Of a DNA stretch of 64,000 bases, positions 42,920 to 53,150 are shown one piece after another (position 1 is the stretch's first letter; each line of letters begins with the position of its first letter). The stretch spans positions 186,001 through 250,000 of the forward strand of contig NZ_JAICCF010000002.1 in assembly GCF_019492185.1 (NCBI RefSeq), read 5' to 3'. The DNA is from Chitinophaga rhizophila (GTDB lineage Bacteria; Bacteroidota; Bacteroidia; Chitinophagales; Chitinophagaceae). The position numbers and the translations under genes are program-made. Under the pieces are notes generated by a model that was not told the origin of the DNA, did not search any database, and was given only the letters and a program-made list of their open reading frames with translations.

Positions 42920-45223
42920 TTAATATCTGGGATCAGGCTTAGCTGTCAGCTTATACTCTTTCGGAGGCTCTTTCTGCTGCAGGTGGCGGATAAAGTAGTC
43001 CCAACGGCGACGCATCATATACGGTGCATCTGCTGCGAAACTGTGCCGGGCATGTGGGAAAATGATCAGGTCATAGTCTTTATTGGCCTTCGTCAGCGCG
43101 TCGATTACCAGCATTGTATTGTACGGTGGTACATTATCATCCATCATACCGTGCGCCAGCAGAAGCTTACCTTTAAGATTCCCCGCATATAGCGCATTTG
43201 CCTGCTTTGCATAGTCTGCTTCTGTAGTAAGGCCATTATAACGCTCCCCCCAGTCATCCTCATAGCTACGGTTTTCGTGGTTACCTGCTTCTGAAATCCC
43301 AACTTTAAAGAAATCGGGGTAGCGGAACAGGGCGGCTGCAGTTGCAAAACCACCTCCTGAATGTCCCCATATGCCTACACGGGTAGTATCTATGTATGAG
43401 TAGCGGGCAGCTAGTTGTCGGATACCGGTGATCTGGTCAGGTAAGGTATTCTCTGCCATGTTACCGTAGTTCATATCATGATAGCTTTTGCTGCGCAGCG
43501 GATTACTGGTACCTTCCAGCACCATCACAACAAAGCCTAGTTCGGCAAGCGCCTGATGGTCGTTACGGGCAGACAGGAAAGACCAGTCGCGTATTCCCCC
43601 ACCCTGCGGACCAGGATAGATATAGTCGATTATTGGGTACTTCTTCTGGTTATCAAGATGGGTGGGCGTAAACATTAATCCGTAGATATCAGTTTTGCCA
43701 TCGTGTGCTTTCACCGTAAAGGGTTGCGGAGCTTTCCAGCCAGTTGCCTTCAGACGGGCCACATCAGTCTTTTCCAGGTTTACCAGCACCTTCCCCTGCA
43801 TATTGCGTAAAACAGCAGTTGCCGGAACATCTGGTTGTGAGTAGCTGTCAATGAAGTATTGGCCATCAGGCGTAAATGTCAGCTTGTGGTTACCCGGCTC
43901 AGGCGTAAGGATGGTAAATCCGCTGCCGTCAAAGTTAATCTTGCAGAAATGGCTGAAATACGGGTTACTGGCGTCCAGACCACATGCGTGGAAATAGATC
44001 TCCCTGCGTTGCTCATCAAAGCGCTCAACATTGGTAACCAGCCACTGCCCTTTAGTAATCTGATTCTTTACGCGTCCTGTAGCGGCATCATAAAGGTACA
44101 AATGCCCCCAGTCGTCCCGTTCACTATACCAGATAAACTCATTAGACTTTTTAAAATAGCGCCAGTTGATAGCATCCTGTCCGGACTCATACTGTGTGGC
44201 TACATTTTCTTCAAAGACCTCCCTTACAGCACCAGTAGCCGCATTGGCAATACGTACCTTTTCCTGTTTATGGTTGCGGGAGGTAGATACAAATGCAAGT
44301 TCTGTATTATCATTGCTCCAGTCTACATCGTCAAAAGTACCACTGGAAGAGATATCATCACTCAACGTACCACGGTGTGGATCAGCAGGTACCTGTATAG
44401 GAATCACCTTCGCCTGGTTAACGTCAATGATAACCCTGTGGATCATAGCTATAACAGGATCACCCGCCAGCGGATATTTCCAGGATTTCAATACTGGTCT
44501 GCCAATGTTGGTAGTAACCAGGTACATATCGCTTACTTCGCGCTGATCCTGCTTGAAGGTGGCAATTTTGCGTGAGTCATGCGACCAACGTAAAACCGGC
44601 TTATCACTACTATGCCAGCCAGCATTGTCTGTTGCATAACCGAAGTCTTTAACACCGTCTGTGGTCAGCGCACGTGATTGATTGCTGGCAAGGTCACGTA
44701 CCCATAAGTTATAGTCTTTAATAAATGCAGCCAGCCGTCCGTCAGGAGAAACTACTTCATTAGCTGCCCGACTATCTGCTACATTCAAAGGCAATTCGCC
44801 ATTCTTCTCACATTTGTAGGACTGCAAATTGCAGGTCCATTTATACCCATCTACATCAAATGCAATCCCTTTGTTGCCGTTTATGAAACGGAACTGGCGA
44901 AACGGCAAAGCGTAAGGCTGATAGTTGTTACCAGTAGATTTAGAAAGAGATATGGCCAACTTCTCCTGATCGAAGGCCGCGACGCGTGTACCTTTTGCCG
45001 GATTAACCAGGATAAATTCACTACCGCGGTTAGTCAGTATGCGGTACCAGAAGCGGCCATCTTCCAGCCATTCAGGTGAGATAACATTATTATCTACCAG
45101 CGGGGCGGTATTATAAATAAGCCTGCTTTCAGCCAAGCGGTAATCTGTAACCGGAACAGTCTGTTGGGCGCTCACACTACAGAAAGCCAGCATACAGGAT
45201 GCAGTAAAAAGTAATTTATTCAT
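42920..45223 (-). CDS. S9B family dipeptidyl peptidase IV-like serine peptidase
   Basis: A 767-residue secreted enzyme. ATG 45223 (MNKLLFTASCMLAFCSVSAQ) starts the signal peptide; 22 upstream codons are excluded. An eight-bladed beta-propeller DPPIV_N domain (about 100-470) is followed by the peptidase domain: nucleophile Ser in WGHSGGGFATAAAL, Asp in GMMDDNVPP, His in FPHARHSFAAD. It cleaves dipeptides, commonly Xaa-Pro, from peptide N-termini in the periplasm. It follows the second TonB cluster on the same strand with a 147-bp gap holding a palindrome and a -7 box, so it probably has its own promoter. Confidence 0.94.
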   Translation of the reverse strand: MNKLLFTASCMLAFCSVSAQQTVPVTDYRLAESRLIYNTAPLVDNNVISPEWLEDGRFWYRILTNRGSEFILVNPAKGTRVAAFDQEKLAISLSKSTGNNYQPYALPFRQFRFINGNKGIAFDVDGYKWTCNLQSYKCEKNGELPLNVADSRAANEVVSPDGRLAAFIKDYNLWVRDLASNQSRALTTDGVKDFGYATDNAGWHSSDKPVLRWSHDSRKIATFKQDQREVSDMYLVTTNIGRPVLKSWKYPLAGDPVIAMIHRVIIDVNQAKVIPIQVPADPHRGTLSDDISSSGTFDDVDWSNDNTELAFVSTSRNHKQEKVRIANAATGAVREVFEENVATQYESGQDAINWRYFKKSNEFIWYSERDDWGHLYLYDAATGRVKNQITKGQWLVTNVERFDEQRREIYFHACGLDASNPYFSHFCKINFDGSGFTILTPEPGNHKLTFTPDGQYFIDSYSQPDVPATAVLRNMQGKVLVNLEKTDVARLKATGWKAPQPFTVKAHDGKTDIYGLMFTPTHLDNQKKYPIIDYIYPGPQGGGIRDWSFLSARNDHQALAELGFVVMVLEGTSNPLRSKSYHDMNYGNMAENTLPDQITGIRQLAARYSYIDTTRVGIWGHSGGGFATAAALFRYPDFFKVGISEAGNHENRSYEDDWGERYNGLTTEADYAKQANALYAGNLKGKLLLAHGMMDDNVPPYNTMLVIDALTKANKDYDLIIFPHARHSFAADAPYMMRRRWDYFIRHLQQKEPPKEYKLTAKPDPRY

Positions 45224-45259
45224 AGTCTTTTCAGATGCCGGAGCATAATGATTTGGGCT

Positions 45260-45308
45260 TAAAGATAAGATTGTACACGCTATATTCATAGTAGTTACTA
45301 CGAATATA
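45260..45308 (-). promoter_or_regulatory. Promoter and palindromic operator candidate for the peptidase gene
   Basis: TATCTTTA (45260-45267 on the minus strand) is a one-mismatch -7 box 36 nt from the ATG. A 28-bp palindrome (45281-45308; TATATTC at one end, GAATATA at the other, TAGTA/TACTA inside) covers the -33 region. It could instead be an AT-rich terminator for the preceding operon. Confidence 0.45.
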
Positions 45309-45370
45309 AGCGCAGTCTCCAGGCCTCAAGCAGCTGACTAGGGGCCTGCTGGTATGCCCTAACTATATAG

Positions 45371-47764
45371 TTATAACCGTTCCTGCTCCTCCGTTTTGCG
45401 TTCAGCTTGTTTTACTGATCTACCGCCGAAGTGGTAAGTTACGGCAACACCAACCCTGCGTGTATCTGGCTTGTCATTATAGTGAAAATCCGTATAGTCT
45501 GTTAACGCTACACCTTGCAGCCTGCTGGTATTAAAAATATCGCTCACTGATACCTGTATCGTACACTTGTTCTGCCACACTGACTTCTTAACGCCTGCGT
45601 CATGATAATATATAGGGCGGGTGCGATAGATACCATGAAGCTCTGCGGTGGTTAGGTAACTGCTAACGGTCGCCTTGATACCTGCTGGCAGGGTAAAGTC
45701 CTGTTGCAACGTCAAAGAGGCGGCCCACTGGGAAAACTGACGGCTGCCACTGATCATACTAATAGGATACGTTGTGTAGCTGATGTTGGCATTTCCCTGC
45801 ACCTGCCAGACTGGTAGTATAGAAAGAGGTATCGCAATACGGAGGTCACCCCGCTGCATGGCACCAAGATTGGCCGTCTGACTTCTTATTGCACGGGAAT
45901 ATTCATCGAAGGCCAGCTGTTCAGACAAATAACGGTTGCTATGCCTATAACCAATATTAAAGATGTATTTCTTATGGAGACTGTATGTGGCGGACACATT
46001 CCAGGCAAGATCAGGTATTAATCCGGGATTACCGGAGTAATAAAAGTATGGATCACGATACCACCTTACAGGGTTGAGCGCTGTATACCCGGGGCGGTTG
46101 ATACGGCGGCTTAGCTGTACACTGAGATTGTGATAATCATTCAAAGTATGCTCAATGGAAAATGACGGAAACAGTTGCAGAAAGTTCCACTTATTACGAC
46201 TTCCCTGCTTTAAAAGATCTGCACTTGCATCTGTATGCTCAAGACGAAGACCAGCATTAAAACTCGTTTTCTTTAGACGCATTGTACCGAAAACATATGC
46301 AGCAGCAATCCGCTCATTATATCTGAAATGATTACTGATGTTATCCACTTCTGTCACCACGCCATGCTGCAGAGAATCAAACCGGAAATTATTGTCATTA
46401 GTAACTGCAGCGTACTTCAAACCTGCTTTAACCAACAGACTATTAAAAGGTAACTCCGCATCCGCTTTCACTGACCTTATCTTGACAAAACCCGGCTGGT
46501 AGGAAGACAAAGTATTTTCTGCGGTGAGTGTACCATCTGGGAGATAATCACGAACATGCATCGCCGCATCTGAGTAATTACGGTAGCTGGTATAATCTGC
46601 ATCCAGTGTAAGCTTTTTACCCAGGCTATCAAGATCATATTGATAGGTGAGATTAACCGCATCGTAATGATAAGGCTCAATGATATTATTCCTGGAATTA
46701 CTGATTGTCTGAACCCTGCCCGATGGGGATAGCGTCTGTAATGTAGTACTATGCACACAGGTAAAGTCATCCAGATAACCGTGATAATGCACACCAATTG
46801 TATGGCGTGGATGCAATCTATAGACTGCTCCGGTTCTCCATGTGTAATATCGGATTTTGTATGCGGAACCCGTATTTCGCTCCAAGTACAATTGGTTATC
46901 TGTTTTGGGTAGTACATTTCCACCCTTCCTGTCTAAATACTTATGCGGTGTATTGAAGTCAAAACTTCCGTAAAGACTAATTTTCTGAGCTGCATATGTC
47001 AGGTCGGCATGTTGATTGGTCATCAGGTATCTTCCAGCGCTGACAGCAGAACGCAAATCTATCGCTAATCCGCCGGCAAACTTCTTCCTGGACACGATAT
47101 TAATAATACCTGCATTCCCTGCCGCATCAAATGAGGCATCTGGTGAGGTAATCAGCTCTATTTTAGCGAGATCTGCTGTATTCAATCCCTTCAAATAATT
47201 AGCGAGCTGCGGACCTGATAGATAGGTCATACGACCATTGACCATAATATTCACACCATTGCTCCCCGCATATGTAATATTACCCTCGCCATCTACTGTT
47301 ATACCAGGAATCTTCGATAATAGGTCAAGCGCCGTCTGCCCAGGTTCATTCGCGGCGTTTTGCACATTGAAAACGATCTTGCCTTTTTCTGCAGTTACCG
47401 GAGGGCTTAAAGCTGTAACAGTTACGCCGGATAATCGGGTAGCGGTGGTGTGTAAGGTAAGCGTATGCCAGATGCTGTCACCGGTAAGTACAAGCGTATC
47501 TCCAAAAGGCTGGTTGGCGTTAAGAAAGCTGGCAGACAATATATAACGTCCTGGCGACAAACGGAGCCGATAGTTACCTGCACTGTCGGCCTGGGCATTG
47601 ACAACCTTATTGTAATTGTCTGCGAAACGGGCAATTACAGATGCAAAGGGCAGTGTATTTCCCTCAACATCTTTTACGTCGCCTGCCAATAAGCAGCGTT
47701 GCGCAAAGGAGCCGGGCGGTATTGCCAGCACCAGCATCAATACCATCAGATAACTATATTTCAT
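45371..47764 (-). CDS. TonB-receptor-like outer-membrane beta-barrel protein (OMP_b-brl_3 type)
   Basis: A 797-residue outer-membrane protein with a signal peptide (ending GSFAQ). Domains: carboxypeptidase-regulatory-like sandwich (about 25-110), plug-like domain (TALDLLSKIPGITVDGEGN; NGRMTYLSGPQL; IELITSPDASFDAAGNAGII), and a beta-barrel matching the OMP_b-brl_3 group (PINRPGYTALNP-like segment read as RINRPGYTALNPVRWYRDPY). It lacks a clear TonB-box. It is the last gene of the ABC/TonB cluster, 10 nt after the second permease, so it is co-transcribed with an ABC exporter-type system. Confidence 0.88.
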   Translation of the reverse strand: MKYSYLMVLMLVLAIPPGSFAQRCLLAGDVKDVEGNTLPFASVIARFADNYNKVVNAQADSAGNYRLRLSPGRYILSASFLNANQPFGDTLVLTGDSIWHTLTLHTTATRLSGVTVTALSPPVTAEKGKIVFNVQNAANEPGQTALDLLSKIPGITVDGEGNITYAGSNGVNIMVNGRMTYLSGPQLANYLKGLNTADLAKIELITSPDASFDAAGNAGIINIVSRKKFAGGLAIDLRSAVSAGRYLMTNQHADLTYAAQKISLYGSFDFNTPHKYLDRKGGNVLPKTDNQLYLERNTGSAYKIRYYTWRTGAVYRLHPRHTIGVHYHGYLDDFTCVHSTTLQTLSPSGRVQTISNSRNNIIEPYHYDAVNLTYQYDLDSLGKKLTLDADYTSYRNYSDAAMHVRDYLPDGTLTAENTLSSYQPGFVKIRSVKADAELPFNSLLVKAGLKYAAVTNDNNFRFDSLQHGVVTEVDNISNHFRYNERIAAAYVFGTMRLKKTSFNAGLRLEHTDASADLLKQGSRNKWNFLQLFPSFSIEHTLNDYHNLSVQLSRRINRPGYTALNPVRWYRDPYFYYSGNPGLIPDLAWNVSATYSLHKKYIFNIGYRHSNRYLSEQLAFDEYSRAIRSQTANLGAMQRGDLRIAIPLSILPVWQVQGNANISYTTYPISMISGSRQFSQWAASLTLQQDFTLPAGIKATVSSYLTTAELHGIYRTRPIYYHDAGVKKSVWQNKCTIQVSVSDIFNTSRLQGVALTDYTDFHYNDKPDTRRVGVAVTYHFGGRSVKQAERKTEEQERL

Positions 47765-47774
47765 GTCTCAGTCC

Positions 47775-49124
47775 CTATAATTTGCCATTCCTGTTAAAGA
47801 TATAGGTCGCCAGCCAGCTGGGAGCCAGGATAAATAGAAGGAATGGCATAATTAACGTCATCCAGTTTACTGTATTCGTTGCCTGAAAATACTTAGGTTT
47901 ATGCTGAGACCAATTTTCTCCATCCACGGGACTATTATTGAAGATCTTCGGATAGAAATGTAGCTTAGTACTTTCATGAAAAGCGGCGGTACTATCCAGA
48001 TACTGTAATTGTCTTTTCAATCCGGTACCGACTATATCTGTAAACTGCAATTGCGCATGCATCGGCGGGAAAAACGAGGCTGCTAAATCAGCGGCTTGCT
48101 GACGTTGGTGTAACTTCTGTTGCATAGCTTTGGTGTTGCCAGCAGCTTCATCATCACCGGCCTGCTGCATTGCATAGAACCAGATATAATCAAAACCTGG
48201 GGACCTCCATTCATAATGACTAAACTGTGGATAATGCTTGAAAAATGCCTGCACAGTGCTGTCATGATCCTTATCCCACTTTGTATGATATCCGTCGCGT
48301 TGCTTCAGAAAAGTTTCATAAGCTTCATTAACCGGGTATTTTGCTGTCAGATAATTATTGATGGCAGCAGGGGTTAACAGACATAAAAGCACCCAGGTAC
48401 TAAGGAGTAGCAAAGCACTTATACTGCTGTTCATACGAAGCACAATAATCAGAAAGCTGATAGCAAACCAGCAGAGTATATAAAGAACAGCCGTGATAGC
48501 ATAGGCAAATAATTGCACGGACAATGGCAAACCGATAATAACCACGGCCAAAGTAAGTAGTAAAAACAATAGTGCCAGTACCACTACCAACCGTATACTT
48601 AGCTTGCTGATAATAAAACGTAAAGGTTTTTTAATCTGCACCCTGATCAAAGACCAGGTACCGTTCTCCATTTCCTGAGACAACACATTGAAATTAAATG
48701 CAATAATCAATAATGGAAAGAGAAACAGTATGACAAAACTTAGATCAAGGTTACCTGTCAACTGATTGTATGGGTTTACCAGATCTGTATCATAACGCTG
48801 TGCCTCTAGGCCGCGAACGGTAAGATATTGAATAGAGGAGTTTACATCCTGCTGACCAATCGCTAACGAAGCGGCAGCATCCGGCTTATTAATATAGGCA
48901 AAGCGGAGATAATACATCAACAGTCCAAACTGATCACGCACATTATGTACATTCCGGGCAATCTGCTCCTGCTGTAAAGCGGTAACTGCCTCAATAGCAG
49001 TCTGCTGTTTATCAAGAAAACGCTTTCCTATAACTATACTGATAATACCGACTATCAGGAAAAGGATCAATACGATAATGACCGACCTGCTGCGGATAAA
49101 ATTCTTAAATGCTAAACGATACAT
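47775..49124 (-). CDS. DUF3526-type ABC-2 permease 2
   Basis: A 449-residue inner-membrane protein with about six spans: one N-terminal (VIIVLILFLIVGIISIVIG), a large periplasmic loop, a cluster near 130-260 including the coupling segment SQEMENGTWSLIRVQ, another large loop, and one C-terminal span. It is paralogous to the permease directly upstream (gap 3 nt), so the pair probably forms a heterodimer energised by the ATPase at 53151. Related ABC-2 permeases include NosY. Confidence 0.85.
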   Translation of the reverse strand: MYRLAFKNFIRSRSVIIVLILFLIVGIISIVIGKRFLDKQQTAIEAVTALQQEQIARNVHNVRDQFGLLMYYLRFAYINKPDAAASLAIGQQDVNSSIQYLTVRGLEAQRYDTDLVNPYNQLTGNLDLSFVILFLFPLLIIAFNFNVLSQEMENGTWSLIRVQIKKPLRFIISKLSIRLVVVLALLFLLLTLAVVIIGLPLSVQLFAYAITAVLYILCWFAISFLIIVLRMNSSISALLLLSTWVLLCLLTPAAINNYLTAKYPVNEAYETFLKQRDGYHTKWDKDHDSTVQAFFKHYPQFSHYEWRSPGFDYIWFYAMQQAGDDEAAGNTKAMQQKLHQRQQAADLAASFFPPMHAQLQFTDIVGTGLKRQLQYLDSTAAFHESTKLHFYPKIFNNSPVDGENWSQHKPKYFQATNTVNWMTLIMPFLLFILAPSWLATYIFNRNGKL

Positions 49125-49127
49125 AAC

Positions 49128-50564
49128 TTAAATTGCTTTAGCGCTGCGAGCGGTGAAATAAATAAGAGCAAACGAGCAGATGAACCATAAAAGCATAGCG
49201 ATGAAAGCTAGCAGCTGCTGACTGGCGACCGATGATACAGACTGATACGTATTCTTAAAATCAGGGAAGGTCGTCCAATGATCTTTATCAATGATCTGTG
49301 GCTTATCATGATCCGTCTTCACATTCCCGATATACTTCATCTGCAGTTCGTTCATAGTCTGGGCCAATCCATAACGGTATGTTTCCGCTTCGTTCTGAAA
49401 ATGCCTGTATGCTTTAAAATCTGTTCCGCTCAGGGCCATGCTTAAGTTCTTTATACCAATCAATGGATTGATAAATACCGCGTAAGTACTGATGTTGTTT
49501 TGCCTTTCATAGATATTGTACAACTGCTCCAGATGATCTCCATATACTTCTGCACTCAGCCGTTCCCCTTCACGCATCTGAAAACCACCATAATTAAATG
49601 GCAACTTATGTACACTATCTACATGATGAGCTTTTAACACAGAGTCTTTAAGATGCTTGAAATGTGGGTCGTCTGCATTGTGGCTATCGCCTATCAGCAG
49701 AATATCTTTCTCAACAGCAGTTTCAAATTCAATCTTGCCAGGTGCGGGATGCATGGTGCTACCAACAGCCTGCAGCGTTTTAGGTAACACTACAGCCATC
49801 AGTAACCAGATGCCCAACAGTTTCAGCAAGGCAGCTCTGCTGTTGGCACTATTCGCAGAAACGCAGATCGCAACAGTGCAGATCAACCATAGATAAGCCA
49901 GGAATGCAAGCAGCAAATAAATACTACGCAGGCTGATGAAACTATCAGCCGGTAGCTTCGTAAAACTCAGTTGCATAGCTGTTGCTACTAAGACTGGAAC
50001 CAGAAACATCAAGGACAGTAGAAACAATCCAAGGCTGTTACCTACAATCAATGCTCTGAACCCTGGTCCTTGACTGAGGAGTACTTTAAGCGTACCGTTT
50101 TCTCTTTGCTGAGAGATGGCATTAAATCCTAGGAAAAAGAGTATTAGCGGCAGAACTATTTGTATCAATATAGATAAACTGATTTCCCCGAATCTTAATA
50201 GACCCGTACTAAAGCTTGCTTCACTGAAATTCACCGTATTTTGTTTGTGTGCTTCCAGAAATACAGCATTACCTGTGTAACTTTCCATACCGTAATCAAA
50301 CATACTCAACGGATGTTTAAGTCGGAAGGCAAAGGAGCCAAAATGGGCCATACGGTGCGGATGCTTATCTGGATTGGCCTCCCAGCTTTGCCTGGCCTGC
50401 TGCTGGAAATTTGTCAGTAGTGCGTTTCGGTCTTTATAAGTTTTGTATCCGGTAACTGCGGAAAATACGACCAGCAGTAGCCAGATAATATAGATAGCTA
50501 CCAGTGCTCTGCTCCGTAGCGTAATCTTCAGAAAGTGACCGGCAATAGTATTTATCTGATTCAT
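49128..50564 (-). CDS. DUF3526-type ABC-2 permease 1
   Basis: A 478-residue inner-membrane protein with the DUF3526 layout: N-terminal span, a large periplasmic loop with HPHRMAHFGSFAFRLKHPLS, a span cluster containing ISQQRENGTLKVLLSQG (the coupling-helix motif), more loops, and a final C-terminal span (LLAFIAMLLWFICSFALIYF). It lies 38 nt after the TonB receptor and 3 nt before permease 2. The transported compound is unknown. Confidence 0.86.
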   Translation of the reverse strand: MNQINTIAGHFLKITLRSRALVAIYIIWLLLVVFSAVTGYKTYKDRNALLTNFQQQARQSWEANPDKHPHRMAHFGSFAFRLKHPLSMFDYGMESYTGNAVFLEAHKQNTVNFSEASFSTGLLRFGEISLSILIQIVLPLILFFLGFNAISQQRENGTLKVLLSQGPGFRALIVGNSLGLFLLSLMFLVPVLVATAMQLSFTKLPADSFISLRSIYLLLAFLAYLWLICTVAICVSANSANSRAALLKLLGIWLLMAVVLPKTLQAVGSTMHPAPGKIEFETAVEKDILLIGDSHNADDPHFKHLKDSVLKAHHVDSVHKLPFNYGGFQMREGERLSAEVYGDHLEQLYNIYERQNNISTYAVFINPLIGIKNLSMALSGTDFKAYRHFQNEAETYRYGLAQTMNELQMKYIGNVKTDHDKPQIIDKDHWTTFPDFKNTYQSVSSVASQQLLAFIAMLLWFICSFALIYFTARSAKAI

Positions 50565-50602
50565 TATCTGTCATTTTAAATTATTTAGCAATACAGCTCT
50601 GA

Positions 50603-53095
50603 TCAAAAAGTATAAGTAGCTGTTAGCGTTGCATTACGCGGCGCACCCGGGAATAGTCGTTGGTAGTTTTGCGCGCCTATCCACCAGGTGCTATTGAGCA
50701 CATTATTCACATTTATTGCTATCTGCATATTGCTTTTACCCGGGGTATAGTATGCTGCTATATCCAGCAATGTATAAGCAGGCGTTTTGAATGATCTGTC
50801 AAACCATGGCAGGCGGTCGCCACTATGCTGAACGCCCAGGCCAAGACCCAGATCTTTCAGTAATGGAACATCTGTAAAGTTGTATCGGGTCCACAGACTG
50901 GCACTATTCAAGGGAGTATTCTGTTTTCGGGCACCTTTCAGGGCAGGATTGTTATCTTCTATAATCCTGGCATCGATATAACTATACGAAGCAAAGATCT
51001 GCCAGTTTGACAACAGATAACCTGTAATATCTACTTCAAATCCCCGGCTACGTTCAGCACCTCTGGTAACCATCGAATCAGGATAATCCGGCAGGTTGGC
51101 ATTCATTAACAGATTCTTCTGATTGATCTCATACAGCGCCAGGTTAACGTTCAATTTACCATTGAAAAACTCTCCTTTAGCGCCGGCTTCCTTCAGATCG
51201 CTGATTAGCGGTTTAAACCGGGCTGCTGACTGGTCTGTCCAGAAATAATTACCAGTAGAAGGCAATAGAGTAACTGTATTGCTCTGTGGCTGATATCCTT
51301 GCAAATAGGTTCCATATACATTGATCTGGTCAGTAACACTATATGTAACGCCAATTCGTGGAAGGAGTTTCTTATTGGTAAATGACAGCTCTCTCGTCGA
51401 TTTATAATTGGTAACATCTTCAAACCATTCCTGGCGTAATCCCAGTAAAACTATCAGTTTATTCCATCGTAGCTGCTCCTGCACATACAAACCGCTGGTA
51501 GTAGTCAGCGCTGATGGTATAGCAGTACGCGCATTCAGACTATAATCGCTGATATTACGAATGACATAAGACGGATTACTCAGATCAAAATAATTCACAT
51601 TGGGCCTCGGTAATGTTTGCCCATTATAAGTGATCGTCTGGTAGTTTGCTGCATTAGCAGGAACAAATGAATTTGCTACTGATCCGTCCTGTAGCAGGAA
51701 ACCGCGGGCGGAATTTTGACCTCCCCCCTTCATCTTCCGCCAGTTACTCAAATCATAACCTGCCAGCAATTCATGCTTTACCTTCCCTGTTGCAAATCGG
51801 AAATTGAAATACGCATTTACATTGTCCGTGGACCAATGCTGTTGACGCTGCACGAACTGCATGCCAACAAGAGAAGTAACAGGTTCATTGTTTATATTTA
51901 CTGCATATGCATTGGTCGTTCTATGCTCTTGTAAATCTTCACGCCAGGTTTGTTTCATATAAGCAGCATTAAAGCTGATTACATCATTAAATTTGTGCGT
52001 CAGACTAGTGGTAAGTGTGAAATCCTTCGACCTGAAAAAATCACTTCCGGAGCCTAGATTCAAAGATATCGGAGTACTACGCAGGTCTGTCTTCCCGGCT
52101 ACCGCGCCAAAGATGGGCTGCCCCCTGTCAAGATTGCCTTCCATATCGCTATATATTACCTCCACATTAATGGCGGTTTTTTCATTAGGGATAAAGGAAA
52201 AAGACGGAGAGATCAGTAATGCATTATTCTGTACCAGATCCCGATAACTTTGCGCCTGCTGATATGCACCATTGATGCGATACAATAACTTTTTTTCCTT
52301 GTCCAGCGGCCCTGTGAAGTCCATTGTACCGCGGATGGTACCAAAAGAACCGGCACTGAGACTAACTTCCCTACGATTAAATGCCAGCGGCTTTTTCGTT
52401 ACCAGATTGATACTTCCACCTGGATCTACACTTGCAAACGTCGCGCTGGCTGGTCCTTTAAGTACCTCTACCCTTTCTATGTTAGCAGTTAGGGGTTGCA
52501 GGAAATAGTACTGGCGCGTTCGCATCCCATTAATAATCTGTCCTTCCTCATTCTGACTGATTCCACGTATCGCGTATTGATTATAGTAGCTCGACTGAAT
52601 AACCCCTGGAATCACTTTCACTGCATCAGCTAGTTGAAAAGCTTGTCTGTCTTTGATCAATTCCTTGGTAACTGTACCTATTGACTGTGGCAACTCTTTA
52701 TTGAGGATTGCCGTACGCGTTGCACTAAAACTATAATCGCTGTTATATTTTTTAGATGAACGCCCCATCACTTCTACAGCCTGTAGTTTACCAGGCTCGG
52801 ACAGTAATATCAGATTATATTCACTATTTCCTGAAACAGTGATCCATTCGTGCGCAGATTTATATCCCACAGCAGAAATAAAGATCTCTGTAGCGCCGCT
52901 ATGTAAACCAGCGGCAGCATAATTGCCGGAAGTGTCAGAGACGGCAGCTTGTTGGTTATTCTTCTGCCTGATTGAGACAGACGCACCGGCAACAGGCTGA
53001 TTAAATTCATTTTTGACTTGTCCCTTGAGCTTATACTGGCTATAGGCCGATAAAGAAGCAATGATTATAGAGATCAGGAGTATTATATGTTTCAT
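50603..53095 (-). CDS. TonB-dependent siderophore-type receptor
   Basis: An 830-residue outer-membrane receptor; start ATG 53095 (MKHIILLISIIIASLSAYSQ) gives the signal peptide. Domains: carboxypeptidase-regulatory-like (about 20-105), plug with IGTVTKELIKDRQAFQLADA, VIPGVIQSSYYNQYAIRGIS and VEVLKGPASATFASVDPGGS (the TonB-siderophore receptor pattern), and a barrel ending NATLTATYTF. It probably imports a siderophore or other metal chelate. It is flanked by an ABC ATPase 55 nt before and two ABC permeases after, unusual for a plain siderophore receptor, which is usually paired with a FecBCD-type importer. Confidence 0.92.
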   Translation of the reverse strand: MKHIILLISIIIASLSAYSQYKLKGQVKNEFNQPVAGASVSIRQKNNQQAAVSDTSGNYAAAGLHSGATEIFISAVGYKSAHEWITVSGNSEYNLILLSEPGKLQAVEVMGRSSKKYNSDYSFSATRTAILNKELPQSIGTVTKELIKDRQAFQLADAVKVIPGVIQSSYYNQYAIRGISQNEEGQIINGMRTRQYYFLQPLTANIERVEVLKGPASATFASVDPGGSINLVTKKPLAFNRREVSLSAGSFGTIRGTMDFTGPLDKEKKLLYRINGAYQQAQSYRDLVQNNALLISPSFSFIPNEKTAINVEVIYSDMEGNLDRGQPIFGAVAGKTDLRSTPISLNLGSGSDFFRSKDFTLTTSLTHKFNDVISFNAAYMKQTWREDLQEHRTTNAYAVNINNEPVTSLVGMQFVQRQQHWSTDNVNAYFNFRFATGKVKHELLAGYDLSNWRKMKGGGQNSARGFLLQDGSVANSFVPANAANYQTITYNGQTLPRPNVNYFDLSNPSYVIRNISDYSLNARTAIPSALTTTSGLYVQEQLRWNKLIVLLGLRQEWFEDVTNYKSTRELSFTNKKLLPRIGVTYSVTDQINVYGTYLQGYQPQSNTVTLLPSTGNYFWTDQSAARFKPLISDLKEAGAKGEFFNGKLNVNLALYEINQKNLLMNANLPDYPDSMVTRGAERSRGFEVDITGYLLSNWQIFASYSYIDARIIEDNNPALKGARKQNTPLNSASLWTRYNFTDVPLLKDLGLGLGVQHSGDRLPWFDRSFKTPAYTLLDIAAYYTPGKSNMQIAINVNNVLNSTWWIGAQNYQRLFPGAPRNATLTATYTF

Positions 53096-53150
53096 GGCAG
53101 ATCTGACGGGTATACCGCAGTGATGAAATATGGAAGTTGGCAATAAAAGG

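Noticed and set aside
43859..44575. 238-codon plus-strand frame
   Set aside because: Antisense to the propeller domain of the DPP-IV-like gene; no recognisable features.
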